Source of the DNA: WHSM01 sp050701635
GTDB taxonomy: Bacteria > Actinomycetota > Actinomycetes > Mycobacteriales > Micromonosporaceae
NCBI GenBank assembly: GCA_050701635.1
Contig: JBOGDF010000076.1
Coordinates: 1-17,598, forward strand
Length of the DNA stretch: 17,598 bases
Direction of reading: 5' to 3'
This document shows, piece by piece, positions 14,547 through 17,598 of the stretch; position 1 is the first letter of the stretch, and every line of letters starts with the position of its first letter. The position numbers and the translations under genes were made by a program. The notes below the pieces were generated by a model that worked only from the letters and a program-made list of their open reading frames with translations, made no database searches and was not told where the DNA came from.

Positions 14547-15515
14547 TTAGCTTCGGGCGGCAGCTTGAGGGCTGCCCAGCCAGTCCAGGATGGCGTCCAG
14601 CGGCTCGGCCCAGCGGGCGTCGAGCATCATGTCGTGGCCCATCCCGGGGAACAGCAGCGGCTCCGTACCGAGGGTGGTCGCGACCTTGTGCAGGGCGCCC
14701 TGGCTCACCAGCCGGTCCTGTGGGCTGCCCACCACCAGCAGCGGCGTACCGGGCAGTGCGGGTTCCAGCCGGCGCCGCAGCAGCAGCTGGTACTGCACCC
14801 GGGGCGCCGAGCGGTCCAACCGGGAGCGGTAGCTCCGTACGGCTTCCTTCGGCACCTGGCGGCTGAACAGCTGCCTCGGACGCAACCCCACCGAGAACCC
14901 GAACGCCCCCGGTACGGTGCCGAACGGGTGCCGCAGCAGCGCCGACCCCAGCGCGCGCCAGCCCCGGATCACCGGAGCCACCAGCACGCCGGCCTGCGCC
15001 GGATACCGCGCCAGCGCCTGCGCCACCACCAGCCCGCCGACGCCGTGGCCGACCAGCACCGTACGGCGGGGCATCCCCGCCGCCACCTGCATCACGTCGT
15101 GCACGTAGTCGCGCAGAGCGGTACGCCCGCGCAGCTCCGCCCCGCCGCTGCCGCCGTGGCCGCGCAGGCTCATCGCGTACGCCGGGAAACCGCGTTCGGC
15201 GGCGTGGCCGAGCCAGTGCTCCGCGAAACACCAGGCACCGTGCCTCAGCCCCGGTACGAACAGCACCGGCGGCTTGCCGGTGTCCTCGCTGGGCAGCTCG
15301 CTGAGCAGCTCACGGCGTACCGGTACGGCCGGCGACGCCCACTCCTTGCGGCGCATCACCCGGACCGGCCCGGTGGCCGGAGCGGCGGCGGGTGCCCCGC
15401 CCGAGTCGGCCGGCGGCTGGGTCTTGGCGGGCAACCGGGCGAGCAGGTCGGCCGGCAACCGGCCGGACCCGGGCTCCGGGCTGACCAGCATCGGGCTGCG
15501 CTCGGTACGACTCAT
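14547..15515 (-). CDS. Alpha/beta-hydrolase fold protein with glycine at the nucleophile position
   Basis: The protein has 322 residues. A disordered Pro/Ala-rich N-terminus (about 1-55) precedes an alpha/beta-hydrolase domain. The oxyanion region is LFVPGLRHGAW (85-95) and the strand-turn MSLRGHGGSG is at 115-124. The nucleophile elbow reads LVGHGVGGLVV, where Gly158 replaces the expected Ser of GHSxGG. The acid (GSPQDRLV) and histidine (PGMGHDMML) of the triad are present. A basic lid region lies at about 180-245. It is therefore either a pseudoenzyme or an enzyme with another mechanism. The start ATG lies 3 nt after the stop of the upstream flavin monooxygenase, so the two are coupled. Monooxygenase-hydrolase pairs usually make and then split esters; here the second step is in doubt. 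Confidence 0.88.
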   Translation of the reverse strand: MSRTERSPMLVSPEPGSGRLPADLLARLPAKTQPPADSGGAPAAAPATGPVRVMRRKEWASPAVPVRRELLSELPSEDTGKPPVLFVPGLRHGAWCFAEHWLGHAAERGFPAYAMSLRGHGGSGGAELRGRTALRDYVHDVMQVAAGMPRRTVLVGHGVGGLVVAQALARYPAQAGVLVAPVIRGWRALGSALLRHPFGTVPGAFGFSVGLRPRQLFSRQVPKEAVRSYRSRLDRSAPRVQYQLLLRRRLEPALPGTPLLVVGSPQDRLVSQGALHKVATTLGTEPLLFPGMGHDMMLDARWAEPLDAILDWLGSPQAAARS

Positions 15516-15518
15516 GGC

Positions 15519-16910
15519 TCAGCCTGCCAACTCGTTGATCGTGCGCTCCAACGCCTTCAGGTACCGGTGGTGGCCGACCTCGAACCAGTGCCGGCTGGTG
15601 TCGATCGTCTTCGCGGCGCTCCACCGCCGGTCCGCGTTCGGGGCCACCGTCGACCAGAACGCGCGCGCCTTCTCCGGCGCGGTCCGGCAGGTACGCAGCC
15701 ACTCCGCGATCGCCACCGTCTGCCAGTGCACCAGCGGGAACTGGCCCGAGTCGGGCTGGATCAGCCCGGCCACGCACAGCCCCTCGTGGCGCGGCGTGAA
15801 CACCTGCAGGTGCAGCCGGGGCCGGCCGTCGGCGTCCACGTTGAGGTGCGCGGTGTCGAGGAACTCGAACCGGGGTCGGTAGCCGGTGGCCAGCACCACC
15901 AGCTCGGGGTTGGCGGTGGAGCCGTCGCCGAACACCACCCGGTCGGACTCGAACCGCGCGATGTCCGGCTTCGGGGTGATCTGGCCCTGCCCCAGGTAGT
16001 GCAGCAGCTGGCTGTTCACGATCGGATGGCTCTGCAGGATCCGGTGGTCCGGCGGGGCCAGCCCGAACCGCTCCGGCCGGCCCATGGTGGTAAGCAGCGT
16101 CTTCTCCATCAGCCACTGGCGTACCCGCAGCGGCAGCCGGAGCCGGGCGATCGCGTCGGCCAGCTGGTCGGCGGGGCGGCCGAGGGCGTACTTGGCTGCC
16201 AGCCAGTAGCCGCGGCGGGTGGAGTGCCACACCGACGCCGCCTGCGGCGCCGCCTCGACGGCGATGTCGCAGCCGGTGTTGCCGCTGCCCACCACCAGCA
16301 CCCGCTTGCCGCGCAGCACCGCCGGATCCTTGTACGCCGCCGCGTGGATCACCCGTCCGGAGAAGCCGTCGAGCCCCTCGTACTCCGGGAGCCGAGGGTC
16401 CCAGTTGTGGCCGTTGGCGATCACCACGGCGGCGTACCGCAGCACCCGTAGCTCGCCGGAGCCCTGCGGGCGGATCATCACGTGCCAACGGCCGTCGCCG
16501 ACCGGCTCCAGCCGGTGCACCCCGGTGCCGAACCAGATGTGCTCGCGCAGCCCGAAGTGGTCTGCGTACCGCCGGAAGTAGCTCAGCAGCTGGTGGTGGC
16601 TGAGGTAGTCGGGCCAGTCGTCGGGCATCGGGAAGTCCGGGAACTGGGTCAGCGGCTTGGACGAGACCAGGTGGGCGCTGGCATACACCGGGCTGCGGTC
16701 GTGGCGCCAGTTCCAGGCGCCGCCGATGTCGGTCTCCCGCTCGTAGCAGTCGACGGCGAAGCCGCGCTGCCGCAGGTTCTTGATCGCGGCCAGGCCGCTG
16801 GAGCCGGCGCCGATCACGCAGATCGCGTCGCCCCGGTCGTACACGGAGGGTTCGGAGTTGTACGGACCAGCGTCCGCCGAGGGGCCGAGCTCTGACAACG
16901 CCTGCGCCAC
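15519..16910 (-). CDS. Flavin-containing monooxygenase (FMO/Baeyer-Villiger type)
   Basis: The 463-residue enzyme uses FAD and NADPH to oxygenate a substrate that the sequence does not reveal. The FAD motif is CVIGAGSSGL (31-40), and the family fingerprint FxGxxxHxxxY is FSGRVIHAAAY (183-193). The NADPH motif is VVGSGNTGCD (207-216) and LATGYRPRFEF is at 340-350. DIGGAWNWRHD (61-71) is also typical. The length fits class B monooxygenases of the FMO type rather than longer Baeyer-Villiger enzymes. The start is GTG at 16910 with GGAGG 9 nt upstream; the open frame upstream is not family sequence. It is followed after 3 nt by the alpha/beta-hydrolase-like gene and is divergent from a sensor-kinase gene. 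Confidence 0.92.
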   Translation of the reverse strand: MAQALSELGPSADAGPYNSEPSVYDRGDAICVIGAGSSGLAAIKNLRQRGFAVDCYERETDIGGAWNWRHDRSPVYASAHLVSSKPLTQFPDFPMPDDWPDYLSHHQLLSYFRRYADHFGLREHIWFGTGVHRLEPVGDGRWHVMIRPQGSGELRVLRYAAVVIANGHNWDPRLPEYEGLDGFSGRVIHAAAYKDPAVLRGKRVLVVGSGNTGCDIAVEAAPQAASVWHSTRRGYWLAAKYALGRPADQLADAIARLRLPLRVRQWLMEKTLLTTMGRPERFGLAPPDHRILQSHPIVNSQLLHYLGQGQITPKPDIARFESDRVVFGDGSTANPELVVLATGYRPRFEFLDTAHLNVDADGRPRLHLQVFTPRHEGLCVAGLIQPDSGQFPLVHWQTVAIAEWLRTCRTAPEKARAFWSTVAPNADRRWSAAKTIDTSRHWFEVGHHRYLKALERTINELAG

Positions 16911-17034
16911 TAGCGGTCTCCTCCCCAGTTCTACCCGCCGAATCCTCGACCTGATCCGGCGCGTTGTCCAGACCGTACCGACCCTCGGAACCCCGCTGCG
17001 GTGGGGGCGTACCACGCTCTGTCAGGATCTGAGG

Positions 17035-17598
17035 GTGTATGGACGCCTGGTTCGCCGCGCGCTCCGGGTGCTGGTCAGCCCGGGCACCTGGCGGCGCTGG
17101 GCGCACCTGATCCTGGGCGGCGCCCTGCTGATGCCGTACTGGCTGGCGATGTCGGTGCTGGCCCAGGTGCTGGCGCCGGCCCCTGGCGATCTGACGGTCG
17201 GGATGATCGCGCTGCTCACGGTCGCGGTGATCGTCCCGCTGCTCGCCACCGCCTTTATTCCGGGGGTACGCGCGCTGGAGGTGACCGCCGCCCGGGAGCT
17301 GCTGCGGCCCGACGCCGAGCTGACCGACGACGCGCCGCCCGGTTGGCGTACCCCCGGATGGTTCGCCGCGCACCTGGCCGTGGGCGGCGTGATCAGCGGG
17401 ATCTCGCTGTCGCTGCCGCCGTTCGCGCTGGTGGTGATGGCGCTGCCGTTCGGGGACGTGGAGACCCCGATGGGGGGCTTCCGCGGCGGACCGGAGCGCT
17501 GGTGGGGGCTGCCCGCCGGGCTCGCGATGCTGCTGGCGCTGGTCTACCTGGCGGCGGCCGCGGGAGCCGGGCTGGCGCGGCTGGCGCCGGTGCTGCTC
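17035..17598 (+). CDS. Sensor histidine kinase, N-terminal membrane sensor domain (partial, 3' end off window)
   Basis: The visible 188 residues begin VYGRLVRRALRVLVSPGTWR and are followed by about four hydrophobic segments (near 24-48, 54-78, 113-138, 160-187). A cytoplasmic or extracellular loop lies between the second and third. The start, a basic amphipathic segment and then WRRWAHLILGGALLMPYW, matches my memory of the 'putative sensor' domain of actinobacterial two-component histidine kinases. The kinase domain would lie beyond the window and is not seen. The GTG start lies 6 nt after CAGGAT, a weak -10 box, so the mRNA may be leaderless. The gene is divergent from the flavin monooxygenase, 124 bp away. 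Confidence 0.72.
   Translation, partial: MYGRLVRRALRVLVSPGTWRRWAHLILGGALLMPYWLAMSVLAQVLAPAPGDLTVGMIALLTVAVIVPLLATAFIPGVRALEVTAARELLRPDAELTDDAPPGWRTPGWFAAHLAVGGVISGISLSLPPFALVVMALPFGDVETPMGGFRGGPERWWGLPAGLAMLLALVYLAAAAGAGLARLAPVLL

Noticed and set aside
14565..16451. 628-codon open frame on the plus strand, antisense to the hydrolase and monooxygenase genes
   Set aside because: It arises because high-GC DNA lacks stops in antisense frames. Its translation is Arg/Gln/His-rich with no family motif, and the opposite strand encodes clear enzymes.
15310..17373. 687-codon minus-strand open frame in another register over the monooxygenase
   Set aside because: It is a frame-shifted shadow of the FAD enzyme, with an Arg/Gly/Pro-rich translation.
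1..17598. Defence system, CRISPR, insertion sequence, prophage or biosynthetic cluster
   Set aside because: No repeats with spacers, transposase, integrase, phage, toxin-antitoxin or assembly-line genes were recognised; most genes are core metabolism.

Overview
The window looks like chromosomal DNA of a high-GC actinomycete. The evidence is very G+C-rich third codon positions, frequent GTG starts, many probably leaderless genes, a class II DAHP synthase, a mycobacterial-type OmpATb/ArfA protein, a PPi-type phosphofructokinase and a sensor-kinase N-terminus of the actinobacterial 'putative sensor' type. A strong excess of GTAC words at codon junctions (CGT-ACN, GTA-CGN) reminds me of Micromonosporaceae. 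That family placement is a guess from memory, not a search result.

Left part (1-4740): a two-gene operon on the minus strand encodes an OmpA/BON envelope protein and a small membrane protein cut off by the window edge (compare mycobacterial arfA-arfB). Next is an aroG-ltaE pair on the minus strand, separated by 1 nt. A small orphan gene on the plus strand follows, then a four-helix membrane protein on the minus strand behind a perfect 16-bp palindrome.

Middle (4828-9190, minus strand): proC; a 566-residue protein with an internally duplicated domain; a phosphofructokinase with PPi-type active-site residues; and an RNase AS-like DEDDh exoribonuclease. A tandem 28-bp palindromic repeat separates the phosphofructokinase from the duplicated-domain gene.

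Right part (9283-17598): a DUF1028 Ntn-like protein overlaps a divergent glycerol kinase by 4 nt (plus strand), followed by a strong terminator hairpin and a 480-bp gap with further dyads. Then come a CRP-family regulator (plus), a PlsC acyltransferase (minus), and a two-helix membrane protein (plus) divergent from plsC across a 17-bp palindrome. A minus-strand pair follows: a flavin-containing monooxygenase and an alpha/beta-hydrolase whose nucleophile position is glycine. The start of a sensor histidine kinase (plus) runs off the right edge.

Most genes are housekeeping: shikimate entry, proline synthesis, glycolysis or gluconeogenesis, glycerol use, phosphatidate synthesis and RNA turnover. 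As I recall, aroG, the RNase AS gene and a PlsC gene are also near neighbours in Mycobacterium tuberculosis (Rv2178c, Rv2179c, Rv2182c), so this may be a loosely conserved actinobacterial neighbourhood. I see no CRISPR array, insertion sequence, prophage, tRNA or obvious defence system. The best leads are the glycine-for-serine hydrolase beside the monooxygenase, the duplicated-domain protein with its doubled start site, the GTAC codon-junction bias, the DUF1028-glpK coupling and several clean palindromic operator candidates.
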